DNA of 29,003 nucleotides from Thermoplasmata archaeon (GTDB lineage: Archaea > Thermoplasmatota > E2 > UBA202 > JdFR-43): positions 1 through 29,003 of the forward strand of contig JAGGSX010000122.1 of the NCBI GenBank assembly GCA_021158865.1. The letters are read 5' to 3'. The notes beneath the pieces are model-generated. The model was not told the origin of the DNA, did not search any database, and saw only the letters and a list, made by a program, of their open reading frames with translations. Below, piece after piece: positions 6,974 through 15,197 of the stretch (position 1 is the first letter of the stretch; every line of letters starts with the position of its first letter). The position numbers were made by a program, and so were the translations under genes.

Positions 6974-8728
6974 CTATTGCTTTATCAATTCTTTAAATTC
7001 CTTTTCCATGTTTTTCTCTATGCTTTCAAATTTCTCCTCCCATTCCTCATTTGGAATTGTAGCCATTCTTGCTATTGCTTCGCTACTCTTCAATTCTTTT
7101 AATTTTTCAAAAGGAACTTTTTCAATGGCTTCTTTCATTAAATGATAAAACTTTATCATTATGCGAAGCATTTCATATTGTTTTTTGTATGGACAAAAAG
7201 TATCGACTTCATGATATGCATTTTGCTGAAGAAAATCTTCTCTTATAACACGTGCTCCTTCTAAAATAACTCTATCAGCTGGCGGCAGAGCATCTGGACC
7301 AACAAGACGTATGATTTCCTGTAATTCTTCTTCTTTCTGAAGCAAAGCCATTGCTTCATTTCTCAATTTAAGCCAGTCCTTACCGACATTTTCTTCCCAC
7401 CACTCTTTTACCCTCTCTAAATATAAAGAATATGAACGAAGCCAATTAACGGAAGGAAAATGTCTTCTATCTGCCAAATCAGAATCAAGAGCCCAGAATA
7501 CTTTCACAATGCGCAATGTATTTTGTGTAACTGGTTCTGAAAAATCTCCGCCAGGAGGGGAAACAGCCCCTATAACTGATATGCTTCCTTCTCTTTTACC
7601 GCTTGATAAAACAACCACTCTCCCCGACCTTTCATAAAACTGGGCAAGACGGGATGCAAGATATGCTGGATAACCTTCTTCACCGGGCATTTCTTCAAGT
7701 CTTCCAGAAATTTCTCTTAAAGCTTCAGCCCATCTACTTGTTGAATCTGCCATCAAAGCAACGCTATAACCCATGTCGCGATAATATTCTGCCAATGTAA
7801 TACCAGTATATATTGAAGCTTCTCTTGCAGCAACAGGCATGTTTGATGTGTTTGCTATTAATATTGTTCTTTCCATTAAAGGATGCCCTGTTTTAGGGTC
7901 TTTCAATTTTGGAAAATCACGCAGAACTTCTGTCATTTCATTTCCACGCTCCCCACATCCGATATAAATAACAATGTCGGCATCGCTCCATCTGGCGAGC
8001 TGATGTTGAGAAACAGTTTTTCCTGTTCCGAAGCCGCCGGGGATAGCTGCCGTGCCTCCTTTGGCGATTGGGAAAAATGTATCAAATACACGCTGCCCTG
8101 TTATTAAAGGCAAAATTGGCGGCAATTTTTCTTTATATGGACGAGCCTGCCTGACTGGCCATTTCTGAAGCATTTTTATCTCTTCTTCTTTTCCATTTAC
8201 CTTCACCATAGCAATTGTATCCTCAATTGTGAATTTTCCTTCCTCAATACTTGTAATAACTCCTTTTTCAATTTCTAATGGCAACATAACACGATGCTCT
8301 GCTATTGGTGTTTCTTTAACAACTCCCAAAATATCTCCACGAGTAACTTTATCATTTTTCTTTACTGAAGGAACAAATTCCCATTTTTTCTTTCTATCTA
8401 TCGGATATGCTTCAACACCACGCGTAATAAAATCACCGGTCTTTTTCATTATATCTGGCAATGGGCGTTGAATTCCATCATATATTGATGTTAGCAACCC
8501 CGGAGCAAGCTCAACGGCAAGAGGCATTCCTGTATTTATGACATCATCTCCAGGCTTAAGTCCTGTTGTATCTTCATAAACCTGTATTGTAGCTCTATCC
8601 TCTTTCAATTCTATTATTTCTCCTATGAGCTTTTCTTCCCCGACTTTGACAAGGTCATACATCTTTGCTCCTTTCATTCCCTTTGCCTTGACAACCGGCC
8701 CAGCAACATTAATTATTTTTCCTTTCAT
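6974..8728 (-). CDS. atpA: A-type ATP synthase subunit A (catalytic)
   Basis: This is the catalytic nucleotide-binding subunit of the A1 head. Starting at 8728 it has 584 residues, normal for the family. The N-terminal beta barrel (INVAGPVVKAKG) and the 'non-homologous' insertion (about 110-190) come first. Next are the P-loop GGFGTGKT (231-238), the GCGERGNEMTEVL segment, ALMADSTSRWAEALREISGRLEEMPGEEGYPAYL and a helical C-terminal domain. The P-loop reads GGFGTGKT where many archaeal A subunits have GPFGSGKT. The ATG at 8728 directly follows the atpF stop and has AGGGG as ribosome binding site; an upstream TTG start at 8746 would overlap atpF and add six unlikely residues. No B-subunit gene follows, unlike the usual archaeal A-B-D order. 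Confidence 0.97.
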   Translation of the reverse strand: MKGKIINVAGPVVKAKGMKGAKMYDLVKVGEEKLIGEIIELKEDRATIQVYEDTTGLKPGDDVINTGMPLAVELAPGLLTSIYDGIQRPLPDIMKKTGDFITRGVEAYPIDRKKKWEFVPSVKKNDKVTRGDILGVVKETPIAEHRVMLPLEIEKGVITSIEEGKFTIEDTIAMVKVNGKEEEIKMLQKWPVRQARPYKEKLPPILPLITGQRVFDTFFPIAKGGTAAIPGGFGTGKTVSQHQLARWSDADIVIYIGCGERGNEMTEVLRDFPKLKDPKTGHPLMERTILIANTSNMPVAAREASIYTGITLAEYYRDMGYSVALMADSTSRWAEALREISGRLEEMPGEEGYPAYLASRLAQFYERSGRVVVLSSGKREGSISVIGAVSPPGGDFSEPVTQNTLRIVKVFWALDSDLADRRHFPSVNWLRSYSLYLERVKEWWEENVGKDWLKLRNEAMALLQKEEELQEIIRLVGPDALPPADRVILEGARVIREDFLQQNAYHEVDTFCPYKKQYEMLRIMIKFYHLMKEAIEKVPFEKLKELKSSEAIARMATIPNEEWEEKFESIEKNMEKEFKELIKQ

Positions 8729-8729
8729 T

Positions 8730-9038
8730 TTACTCCCCTGCATCAACTCCTACTGCCCTAATAATAAATTTCCTTATAATTTCTTTTCTCTCTTTTATCT
8801 TCCCTTTCTTATCTGGAATCTCAACTATGATTGGTTTATCATTTAAAAGCATGAACGAGAGAATTTTATCTCTAATTTTTTCGGCATATTTCTCATTTAT
8901 CACCAAAATCTCAACTTCTTCATTTTTAACTAATTCATCAAACTGCCTTGAAACATCATCAGCCACAACACAATGGCTGGCTCCAGCAAGGCGCAGCAGG
9001 GCAACAGTATCTTCGTCTCCTATACATGCAATTTTCAT
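8730..9038 (-). CDS. atpF: A-type ATP synthase subunit F
   Basis: This 102-residue central-stalk subunit begins MKIACIGDEDTVALLRLAG, the typical F-subunit start, and has the Rossmann-like alternation VEILVINEKYAEKIR and PIIVEIPDKKGK. It links the rotor to the A/B head and helps regulate activity. Its ATG overlaps the atpC stop by four bases (ATGA), and its TAA is one base before the atpA ATG, so translation is tightly coupled. Confidence 0.93.
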   Translation of the reverse strand: MKIACIGDEDTVALLRLAGASHCVVADDVSRQFDELVKNEEVEILVINEKYAEKIRDKILSFMLLNDKPIIVEIPDKKGKIKERKEIIRKFIIRAVGVDAGE

Positions 9039-10033
9039 TCAACCACCACCAATTGCATCGCCAGAGATGGCATATTTTCTTCTATTGCCTTTGCAACAAT
9101 CTTCAAATTTCTTGCTTCCATCTCTTTTTCAAATATAAATCTTATACCAGGTCCCAAAGCAAGAGGGTTTTCATTCGCTATTTCTCTCGAAACTTTTAGC
9201 AAATGCTTATCCAAAGCTCTTTCAAATGCTATCACCCCTTCTCTTTCAAAATCAGCTATTGCATTCCTCAGGCATGAAAAATATGATGTTCCTTCAAGTA
9301 TAGAAACAATTTCGCTTATTGAATCTATTTTCATTAATTCCTGTAATTTCCATATCGGCAATTCCCATCCTTCGCCATATAAGTATATGGGCAAATCATA
9401 ATATTTTCCTCTCAATATTGCTTTTAAATTTAAAAGGTCAATCAGAGTTTTTGCAAATCTATCCCTTGCCTTTATACATGATGATGGCAATTTAACTTCA
9501 ATCAAAAATTTTACAGCCTGCTTTTCAATGTCTCTTTCCACTTCTTCAATTGGTTTGTTTATATCTATATTCCATCCATATTCCTTAAAAATTAAATTAA
9601 TTTCTTCTTTTTCAGCCATTTTAATTTTATTAATCATTTCTTTTGTTTTTTCTAAAAATGCATTATTTTCTATTTCCTTTCCTTCAATAATGGCTCTTAC
9701 AGCATTTTTAATTGTATAACTATCAATTTTTTTTATATAAGCGTTGTAAAATTCTTTTACTTTTTTTGGAGAATCATCCCTTGCCATTTTTATTATTTTT
9801 ATAAGGCTTTCATCAATACTTTTCTGCAATTCATCCGCATTTTCTCCTTTTAGAATAAAATCCCTGCTAACTACATTATTTTTAAAATCTTCTATACTAC
9901 CGGATTCAAGTAACCTCGAAATTTCTTTTTCTTTTATAAAAGTGTTCGGTATGGCACTAAATTTTGCATTTGAATATGAAAATTTTGATGTTATAAATGG
10001 AATTCCTATCTCAAATATTTCAATCATTTCCAT
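9035..10033 (-). CDS. atpC: A-type ATP synthase subunit C (rotor cap, V-ATPase d homologue)
   Basis: This 332-residue, mostly alpha-helical protein with regularly spaced acidic and aromatic residues fits subunit C, which joins the central stalk to the membrane c-ring. Recognisable stretches are EFYNAYIKKIDSYTIKN (about 114-130), LIDLLNLKAILRGKYYDLP (about 192-210) and LGPGIRFIFEKEMEARNLKIVAKA near the C terminus. The last resembles the conserved C-terminal motif in which E-x-E-x-R-N-x-R is common. The start at 10033 (MEMIEIFE) overlaps atpE by 10 bases; the internal ATG two codons later is also possible. Position in the operon supports the call. Confidence 0.9.
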   Translation of the reverse strand: MEMIEIFEIGIPFITSKFSYSNAKFSAIPNTFIKEKEISRLLESGSIEDFKNNVVSRDFILKGENADELQKSIDESLIKIIKMARDDSPKKVKEFYNAYIKKIDSYTIKNAVRAIIEGKEIENNAFLEKTKEMINKIKMAEKEEINLIFKEYGWNIDINKPIEEVERDIEKQAVKFLIEVKLPSSCIKARDRFAKTLIDLLNLKAILRGKYYDLPIYLYGEGWELPIWKLQELMKIDSISEIVSILEGTSYFSCLRNAIADFEREGVIAFERALDKHLLKVSREIANENPLALGPGIRFIFEKEMEARNLKIVAKAIEENMPSLAMQLVVVE

Positions 10034-10581
10034 AGTTTCTCCGCAATTTTGATTCTGATTTCTTCTTTTTTCCTTTCTAAAAGAAAATCAAAAGTTGCAT
10101 CAATTTCTTTACTGCCATCTTTGCTTTTTATTACAACCCCACCTATAGCGTTGATTTTTCCTTTTACCTCAATTCCAATTTTTTTTGCTATTTTTTCATC
10201 ATCTTTTCTGGAAGCCAAAATATAGCAATTTCCCAACTCTTTCTTTGCTTCTTTTATTGATTTTTTAACAAAATTTTCATATTTTTTCCCCTTCAAATTT
10301 TTAAGTTCTTTTTTCACTTTATCAATGCATTCTTGAATAGCTATTTCCTTGGCTTCTATTACATGCTTATTTGCTTTTCTCCTCGCCATCGCAAGAGTTT
10401 TTCCTTTGACAACACTTGCCTGCTTTTTTCCATCCTCTTCTATTTTCTTTGCTTCTTTCTTTGCTTCTTTCTTTGCTTCATCTACAATTTTTTTTGCTTC
10501 TTTTTTTGCATCATTTATGATTCCATCTATCTCTCTATCAGCCTGATTTTTTATCTCCTGAATTAAATCCTGCATTGCCAT
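10024..10581 (-). CDS. atpE: A-type ATP synthase subunit E (peripheral stalk)
   Basis: This 185-residue subunit has a long N-terminal coiled coil (about 1-90, rich in Glu, Lys and Ala) and a globular C-terminal domain ending around FDFLLERKKEEIRIKIAEKLW. That is the standard architecture of subunit E, which pairs with subunit H in the peripheral stalk. I chose the ATG at 10581 because it follows the atpK stop and has AGGA five bases upstream. A longer frame from 10608 would add nine residues and run into atpK; the ATG at 10575 is a second candidate. Three perfect 12-bp units encode EAKK repeats inside the coil, and a block matches subunit H closely. Confidence 0.92.
   Translation of the reverse strand: MAMQDLIQEIKNQADREIDGIINDAKKEAKKIVDEAKKEAKKEAKKIEEDGKKQASVVKGKTLAMARRKANKHVIEAKEIAIQECIDKVKKELKNLKGKKYENFVKKSIKEAKKELGNCYILASRKDDEKIAKKIGIEVKGKINAIGGVVIKSKDGSKEIDATFDFLLERKKEEIRIKIAEKLWK
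10444..10479 (-). repeat. Three perfect 12-bp tandem units inside atpE
   Basis: On the minus strand GAAGCAAAGAAA occurs three times in direct tandem, encoding three EAKK units in the coiled-coil part of subunit E. Each unit adds four residues, so gain or loss would change the coil length without a frameshift. Confidence 0.85.
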
Positions 10582-10588
10582 TATATTC

Positions 10589-11146
10589 CTACAGCAAGCC
10601 CAATCCACTCATCAACAATATAGCAACAAGCAAGCCAAATATTGCTATTGTTTCTGGCATAACTGTGAATATGATTCCACGGGCGGCAACTTCAGGATTT
10701 CTTCCTACAGATGCTATGGAGGCAGAAGCTATTGTTCCTTGATTTATAGCTGATAATCCAGTAAGCCCAACTGTTATTCCAATCCATATTGTAGCCATTC
10801 CAATCCAAGGAGTTAGAGTTACTTTGGCTGCTCCTCCAAGCAAGCCAGCACCCATCATGAGCAATATTGCAGTAAGCAATCCATATACAGATTGAGTCAT
10901 AGGCAAAACTTGCAGAACAAGCAGACGACCAAACAATTCTGGTTTTTCAGCTGTCACAGCAACAGCAGAACTTCCTGCTATAGCAAGTCCTATTGCCGAA
11001 CCAATTCCTGCTATTGCAACAGCAAACATACATCCCATGACAACATTTGCTTTAACATCTCCCTCGCTTTCTGCCGCTGAAGCAAACGGCATAGCCATCA
11101 GGAATGCTATCCCAAGCCATATAGCCAATATTTTCCATTTTCTCAT
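10589..11146 (-). CDS. atpK: A-type ATP synthase subunit K (membrane c/proteolipid subunit, double hairpin)
   Basis: This 185-residue rotor-ring subunit has an N-terminal hydrophobic segment ending in ASAAE (a possible cleaved signal), then two membrane hairpins. Helices lie at about 34-60, 72-103, 112-136 and 153-183. The first hairpin carries VLPMTQ, with Gln85 where a carboxylate could be; the second carries VMPET with Glu165. There is thus one ion-binding carboxylate per four helices. L81, T84, Q85, Q136 and E165 line up with the sodium ligands L61, T64, Q65, Q110 and E139 known for Enterococcus hirae NtpK; the Q-to-E spacing is 29 in both. Sodium coupling is therefore a reasonable inference. 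The ATG overlaps the atpI stop by four bases. Confidence 0.95.
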   Translation of the reverse strand: MRKWKILAIWLGIAFLMAMPFASAAESEGDVKANVVMGCMFAVAIAGIGSAIGLAIAGSSAVAVTAEKPELFGRLLVLQVLPMTQSVYGLLTAILLMMGAGLLGGAAKVTLTPWIGMATIWIGITVGLTGLSAINQGTIASASIASVGRNPEVAARGIIFTVMPETIAIFGLLVAILLMSGLGLL

Positions 11147-13086
11147 TTTACCTCCTCCGTATATTTTCTGGAAATTGAAAATGGTTTAAATCTTTTTCCT
11201 CCTCCTTCATAAAAACGGTTGAAAAACTCAACATATTGCAAGCGGAGAGCGTGAATTGCTGCTCCTAAGGACTGAATCAACAAGTTTGCAATATGGGTTA
11301 TTACAAGCAGAATGGGAGCAAGAATGATGCCGATATATGGTATGATTGTTGGCAACAATTGTGAAACAATATTGAAAGCAAGAGCCATTCCAGCTGTTGC
11401 AAGTCCTAAAGCAAGCAAACGAGCATAAGAAAGCCAATCTCCAATATAGCCAGTCAAATCAAAAAAGCCTAAAGCACCACCTTCTTTGAAAAGAAATATT
11501 AATCCAATGATAGTAAGCAATCCAGCAAAAATTTTTTCTGCAATACCGAGGTTCCATAAATTCAGTAAGAATTGCCCAATAAGCATGCCGCCGCCGATTT
11601 GCAGTAAAAACCATGGAATCTGCTGCTCAAATATTTTTTTTATATGCTTTCTTTTCCAGTTCTGATATGCTCCCAGCATAAAGCCTGTATTGAGATGAAT
11701 TAAACCAAGAAAAAGAGCTATTGCAAGTATGATAACAGGCTTGTGAATTGCATCTATTGGTAAAGATATGCCGGCAATAGAAATATTATATAGCTCTTTA
11801 TTAGGATTATTATATACAAAACGAGGAATAAAATCACCAAAAAATCCATTGAAAAGGAAACCAGTGCATAAATTTCCCAAGCCGAGCCATATCCCAACAA
11901 AAGACCATTTCTTCAATGATTTTCTCTTAAATTTTAAATAAGCGACCAACGAAAGCAATAATATGATAAGCCCGTAGCCGGCGTCTCCAAGCATGAAAGA
12001 GAAAAAGATTATGAAGGATATACCAATAAATATGGTTGGATTTACTTCATCATATTTCGGCAATGAAAATAGTCCAAGAAATGTTTCAAATGGTTTAGCC
12101 CATCTTGGATTTTTTAAATATATTGGAGCGTCTTCACTTCTATTAACTTTTTTGAAATGAAATGAACATTTTTTATTTGTAGCATTTTCAACAATTTTTT
12201 TCAACTTATTAACATTCTCAGTCAATGACCATCCTTCTATAATAAATGTGAATTCGCTCTCAGCAAAATTCTGCTGTATTTCCTTCTCTTTTTTTTCTAT
12301 TCCAATTTCCTCTTTTGCAGCAAGCAATTCTATTTTTTTATTTTTATAAATTTTTCTCATTTCATTTATTATTTCTTTTTTCTTTGCTTCTATGTCTTCA
12401 ATTTTTTTCTTTATATTTCTTATCAAATCAATTGCTCTTCCTTTTCCTTCAACAAAAATTTCTTCCATTTTTAATTTTGAAATTTCCTTCTCCATATAAG
12501 AAGGAGCAACAACAAGAAAAGCCCATTTGTCCTTTTCATTTTCAAGCGGTTTTTTATAAACCTGAATTTTATCAGAAATTTCCAAATCTTTTGATGATAT
12601 TCCAAATTTGATTATGGAATATTTTGATTTTCCAAGCCATGAGATATCGATATCAAAAATTGATAAATACTCTAATTTTTCGAGTTTTGAAATCAAAGAT
12701 TCTTTTTCTTCCTCTAATTTTTCGATTTCATTCTGCTTTGAAATAATTTCTTCTTCTACTTCATTTAAAATTTTTTTAACATCCTCAACCTTTTCATCAA
12801 AGCTTTTCTTCTTCACCTTTATTTTTTTGATTTCTTCTTCTTTTAGCATATCCCATAATTTCTTCTTTTTTTCATAGGATTTTAAAATTTCTATTATTCT
12901 CGCAAGCCTCAATTCATAATTTGCACATATCTCAACCAAAGGATTAATCCTGCTTTCTTTCAATTCCTCTATCCTTGCTTTTTCTATCTGCATAAGCCCA
13001 TTTTCATGCAATTTTTTTATAAGGTTATCACTATCTTTTTTGTGCAAAAGAATTGTAATTTTACTCATTTCTTGCGGAAGCAACAT
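11143..13086 (-). CDS. atpI: A-type ATP synthase subunit I (membrane stator, V-ATPase a homologue)
   Basis: This 647-residue subunit forms the ion half-channels. The first half (about 1-335) is soluble, with long coiled coils (for example 110-150 and 220-280). The second half has about seven or eight membrane segments. The C-terminal region has the family signature IQSLGAAIHALRLQYVEFF followed by NRFYEGGGKRFKPF. R615 in HALRLQ is the best candidate for the essential channel arginine. The segments FFSFMLGDAGYG and DWLSYARLLALGLATAGMA also match the family. The gene follows atpH with a six-base gap and overlaps atpK by four bases. Confidence 0.96.
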   Translation of the reverse strand: MLLPQEMSKITILLHKKDSDNLIKKLHENGLMQIEKARIEELKESRINPLVEICANYELRLARIIEILKSYEKKKKLWDMLKEEEIKKIKVKKKSFDEKVEDVKKILNEVEEEIISKQNEIEKLEEEKESLISKLEKLEYLSIFDIDISWLGKSKYSIIKFGISSKDLEISDKIQVYKKPLENEKDKWAFLVVAPSYMEKEISKLKMEEIFVEGKGRAIDLIRNIKKKIEDIEAKKKEIINEMRKIYKNKKIELLAAKEEIGIEKKEKEIQQNFAESEFTFIIEGWSLTENVNKLKKIVENATNKKCSFHFKKVNRSEDAPIYLKNPRWAKPFETFLGLFSLPKYDEVNPTIFIGISFIIFFSFMLGDAGYGLIILLLSLVAYLKFKRKSLKKWSFVGIWLGLGNLCTGFLFNGFFGDFIPRFVYNNPNKELYNISIAGISLPIDAIHKPVIILAIALFLGLIHLNTGFMLGAYQNWKRKHIKKIFEQQIPWFLLQIGGGMLIGQFLLNLWNLGIAEKIFAGLLTIIGLIFLFKEGGALGFFDLTGYIGDWLSYARLLALGLATAGMALAFNIVSQLLPTIIPYIGIILAPILLVITHIANLLIQSLGAAIHALRLQYVEFFNRFYEGGGKRFKPFSISRKYTEEVK

Positions 13087-13092
13087 TTTGAT

Positions 13093-13401
13093 TCAGCTTA
13101 TAATATATTCAACAATCTGTGTTGCAATTTCATTTATCTTATTTTTTGCTTCCTCACGCAGCATTGAAGCTTTTTTCTTTCCGTCCTCTTCTATTTTTTT
13201 TGCTTCTTTTTTTGCTTCATTTCTAACATTTTCAATAAATTCATCTGCTTTTTTCCTTGCATTTTCTATTATTTTCTCTGCTTCTTTTTTTGCATTCTCA
13301 TTAGCTTCCTTTATTATCTCCTCTGCCTTTTTCTCTGCCTTTTTTATGTTTTCCATTGCTTCTTTTTCTGTATCTTTCAAAATCCTTATTTCTTCAATCA
13401 T
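13093..13401 (-). CDS. atpH: A-type ATP synthase subunit H (peripheral stalk)
   Basis: Starting at 13401 (MIEEIRILKDTEKEA), the 102-residue product is one continuous Glu/Lys/Ala-rich coiled coil, as expected for subunit H/G, which pairs with subunit E. The frame is open back to an ATG at 13446. The TATA box at 13425-13433 lies inside that extension and predicts transcription starting at the 13401 ATG, so the longer product is unlikely. The stretch EAKKEAKKIEEDGKKKAS recurs nearly unchanged in subunit E. This is the first gene of the ATPase operon and diverges from ubiX. Confidence 0.9.
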   Translation of the reverse strand: MIEEIRILKDTEKEAMENIKKAEKKAEEIIKEANENAKKEAEKIIENARKKADEFIENVRNEAKKEAKKIEEDGKKKASMLREEAKNKINEIATQIVEYIIS

Positions 13402-13424
13402 TTTGTAGGGATAAAGAAAAAATT

Positions 13425-13433
13425 GTTTAAAAT
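13425..13433 (-). promoter_or_regulatory. Probable TATA box of the ATPase operon
   Basis: The minus strand reads GATTTTAAAC here, centred about 27 bases upstream of the ATG at 13401. It sets the likely start of subunit H and implies a leaderless mRNA for the seven-gene operon. Confidence 0.5.
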
Positions 13434-13456
13434 CTTTTGGGGTCATTTTCTGCAGT

Positions 13457-13470
13457 AATAAATAATATAT
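13457..13470 (+). promoter_or_regulatory. Probable TATA box of the ubiX-like gene
   Basis: AATAAATAATATAT is centred about 26 bases before the ATG at 13489, again predicting a leaderless transcript. It lies within 60 bases of the divergent ATPase promoter. Confidence 0.5.
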
Positions 13471-13488
13471 CAGAAATTTATTTACATC

Positions 13489-14034
13489 ATGGAAATAATA
13501 GTTGCAATAACAGGTGCTTCTGGGGCTATATATGGCTTACGCTTGATTGAAAAGTTAAAAAATGAAAATGTTTATCTTATTTTAAGTAATGAGGCAAAAA
13601 AGATAATAGGATATGAAACTTCCTATGACATAGAAAAAATTAAAGGAATGGTGAAAGAATATTACGAAGAAGAGCAAATGGAGAGCAAGCTGGCAAGTGG
13701 CTCATTTAATTGTGATGCAATGGTTATAGCGCCATGCAGTCTTAAAACAATGTCTGCTGTGGCAAATGGCTTTACATTTAATTTGATAGTGAGAGCGGCA
13801 ATATGCTGCTTGAAAGAGAATAAAAAGCTTATAATTGTTCCAAGGGAAACACCACTGGATGAAATATCTATAGAGAATATGCTAAAATTAAAAAAAGCGG
13901 GTGTTATAATACTTCCAGCAATGCCAGCATTTTATTATAGGCCCAGAAGTATAGATGATTTAGTCAATTATATCGTCGGGAAAATTATGAGCCAGTTAGG
14001 ATTAAAACACAACCTATATAGAAAATGGAAATAA
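13489..14034 (+). CDS. ubiX: Flavin prenyltransferase, UbiX family
   Basis: UbiX transfers a dimethylallyl group to FMN, making the prenylated flavin used by UbiD-type (de)carboxylases. The 181-residue protein has the N-terminal FMN-binding motif AITGASGAIYG (6-16). It also has the middle APCSLKTMSAVANG (84-97) and the VPRETPLDEI segment (about 122-131). The C-terminal PAMPAFYYRPRSIDDLVNYIVGK is typical of the family. No ubiD is in the window, so its partner is elsewhere. The gene diverges from the ATPase operon and converges on the secreted amidotransferase-like gene with a 5-base gap. Confidence 0.94.
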   Translation: MEIIVAITGASGAIYGLRLIEKLKNENVYLILSNEAKKIIGYETSYDIEKIKGMVKEYYEEEQMESKLASGSFNCDAMVIAPCSLKTMSAVANGFTFNLIVRAAICCLKENKKLIIVPRETPLDEISIENMLKLKKAGVIILPAMPAFYYRPRSIDDLVNYIVGKIMSQLGLKHNLYRKWK

Positions 14035-14039
14035 TGAAA

Positions 14040-15134
14040 TCAAAGTTCTACTGGTGGCAATTCATTTCCATCAATTCCAGCAACCCAAGCTACGCTTCTC
14101 CTCACAATCCACCAGTTATATGATTGGGGTAAAAATTTTCTATCTCTCCACTGAAAAAGTCCCTTGAAAAATAAATGATTTGAATTTGTATCTATTTCGA
14201 AAATTTTTCCTCCCTCCCATACTGGATGTTCTGGATGGTTTCCAAATACTACAACAATGCCCTTTCCATATCTACCTTCCAATGCTGCTGGCCTGCCCGC
14301 AAGATGTGTTTTTATTATATCATCTGTCATATCCCAAGAATCAATGATACCAAATTTAAATCTCCATGCATGTATGGTTGTATTGGCATTATTAGATAAA
14401 TTTTGCAATGGATAGCGTGCAATTATTGTAACATTTTTGAATGGAATTAGAGCTGGACCGCCCACCCATCTTATTATCCTTTCATCATTACATCCATAAA
14501 AAATTGGATGATTTGTGTTTATCCAGCATTTATGACATACTCCAGTTCCATTTATAGAGAGATTATACCATATATATGCAGATTGTCCCAATCGGGAAGG
14601 ATTTTTCCATATTAGAGAGGAAGCAAATGGATCAGCCATATCTTGATAGGATTTAAATGGAAGGAGATGCAATGCCGATGCGTTCATGAAATACTCCCAT
14701 GCAGTCATTCGCTTCCATCCCCTCTCCTCTGCATTTAATAGCCCATAGCCGGCGAGGTTGGCGCCCCCACATGTGCCAAAATACCCTCCACCATTTCTAA
14801 CAAAATCCCTTATTTCATTTTTCCACAATGAAAGATTGCCATCGAAAATCCTCCAGAATTCTTTTCCTATGCCAGGAATAATGAGCGCATCGAAATTTTT
14901 TAATTCTCCATTACATATATCATAATCTGTTATCCATCTTACCTCAAATCTATAGCTTGTAGTTTTTGTTTGCCATGAGTATCCATTTAATATTTCCATC
15001 ATTTCCTTTGGAGATGTAAAACTTGGAATAGCGGAATTAAGAAGAGCAACTTTTATTGTAATGGTATTCTTTTCCATCATGCCTATAGATGAAAAATTTA
15101 TAATTAGAAACAGAAATATCAGGATTTTTTTCAT
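14040..15134 (-). CDS. Secreted class I glutamine amidotransferase-like (BPL_N-type) protein
   Basis: This 364-residue protein begins with a signal peptide (MKKILIFLFLIINFSSIG) and is probably exported. The mature part has the class I amidotransferase-like fold. It contains ALIIPGIG (83-90), a nucleophile elbow GGYFGTCGGANLAG with C122, and a late GNHPEHP with H300 and E302 as possible partners. The layout resembles the biotin-protein-ligase N-terminal (BPL_N) family. The substrate is unknown, and in exported members glutaminase activity is uncertain; a peptidase- or hydrolase-like role is possible. Several N-glycosylation sequons (NLS, NAS, NGT) fit an extracellular protein. A TATA box at 15151-15161 gives a leaderless start at 15134. 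Confidence 0.8.
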   Translation of the reverse strand: MKKILIFLFLIINFSSIGMMEKNTITIKVALLNSAIPSFTSPKEMMEILNGYSWQTKTTSYRFEVRWITDYDICNGELKNFDALIIPGIGKEFWRIFDGNLSLWKNEIRDFVRNGGGYFGTCGGANLAGYGLLNAEERGWKRMTAWEYFMNASALHLLPFKSYQDMADPFASSLIWKNPSRLGQSAYIWYNLSINGTGVCHKCWINTNHPIFYGCNDERIIRWVGGPALIPFKNVTIIARYPLQNLSNNANTTIHAWRFKFGIIDSWDMTDDIIKTHLAGRPAALEGRYGKGIVVVFGNHPEHPVWEGGKIFEIDTNSNHLFFKGLFQWRDRKFLPQSYNWWIVRRSVAWVAGIDGNELPPVEL

Positions 15135-15150
15135 ATTCCTGTATTCAATT

Positions 15151-15161
15151 TTTTATTAAAT
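15151..15161 (-). promoter_or_regulatory. Probable TATA box of the secreted amidotransferase-like gene
   Basis: The minus strand reads ATTTAATAAAA, centred about 23-24 bases from the ATG at 15134. It is adjacent to, and faces away from, the promoter at 15175 that serves the B12-radical SAM gene. Confidence 0.45.
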
Positions 15162-15174
15162 GCTTTTAGAAAAG

Positions 15175-15184
15175 TTTATAAATT
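15175..15184 (+). promoter_or_regulatory. Probable TATA box of the B12-binding radical SAM gene
   Basis: TTTATAAATT, a near-ideal archaeal TATA box, predicts a transcript start around 15204-15206, only six to eight bases before the ATG at 15212. The predicted start lies in the left arm of the inverted repeat at 15198-15222. Confidence 0.6.
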
Positions 15185-15197
15185 AGCATTCGTTTCA

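Noticed and set aside
13402..13446. Longer N terminus for ATPase subunit H (ATG at 13446)
   Set aside because: The extension contains the probable TATA box and its residues (TPKDFKQFFLYPYK) do not fit the coiled-coil subunit; the ATG at 13401 is preferred.
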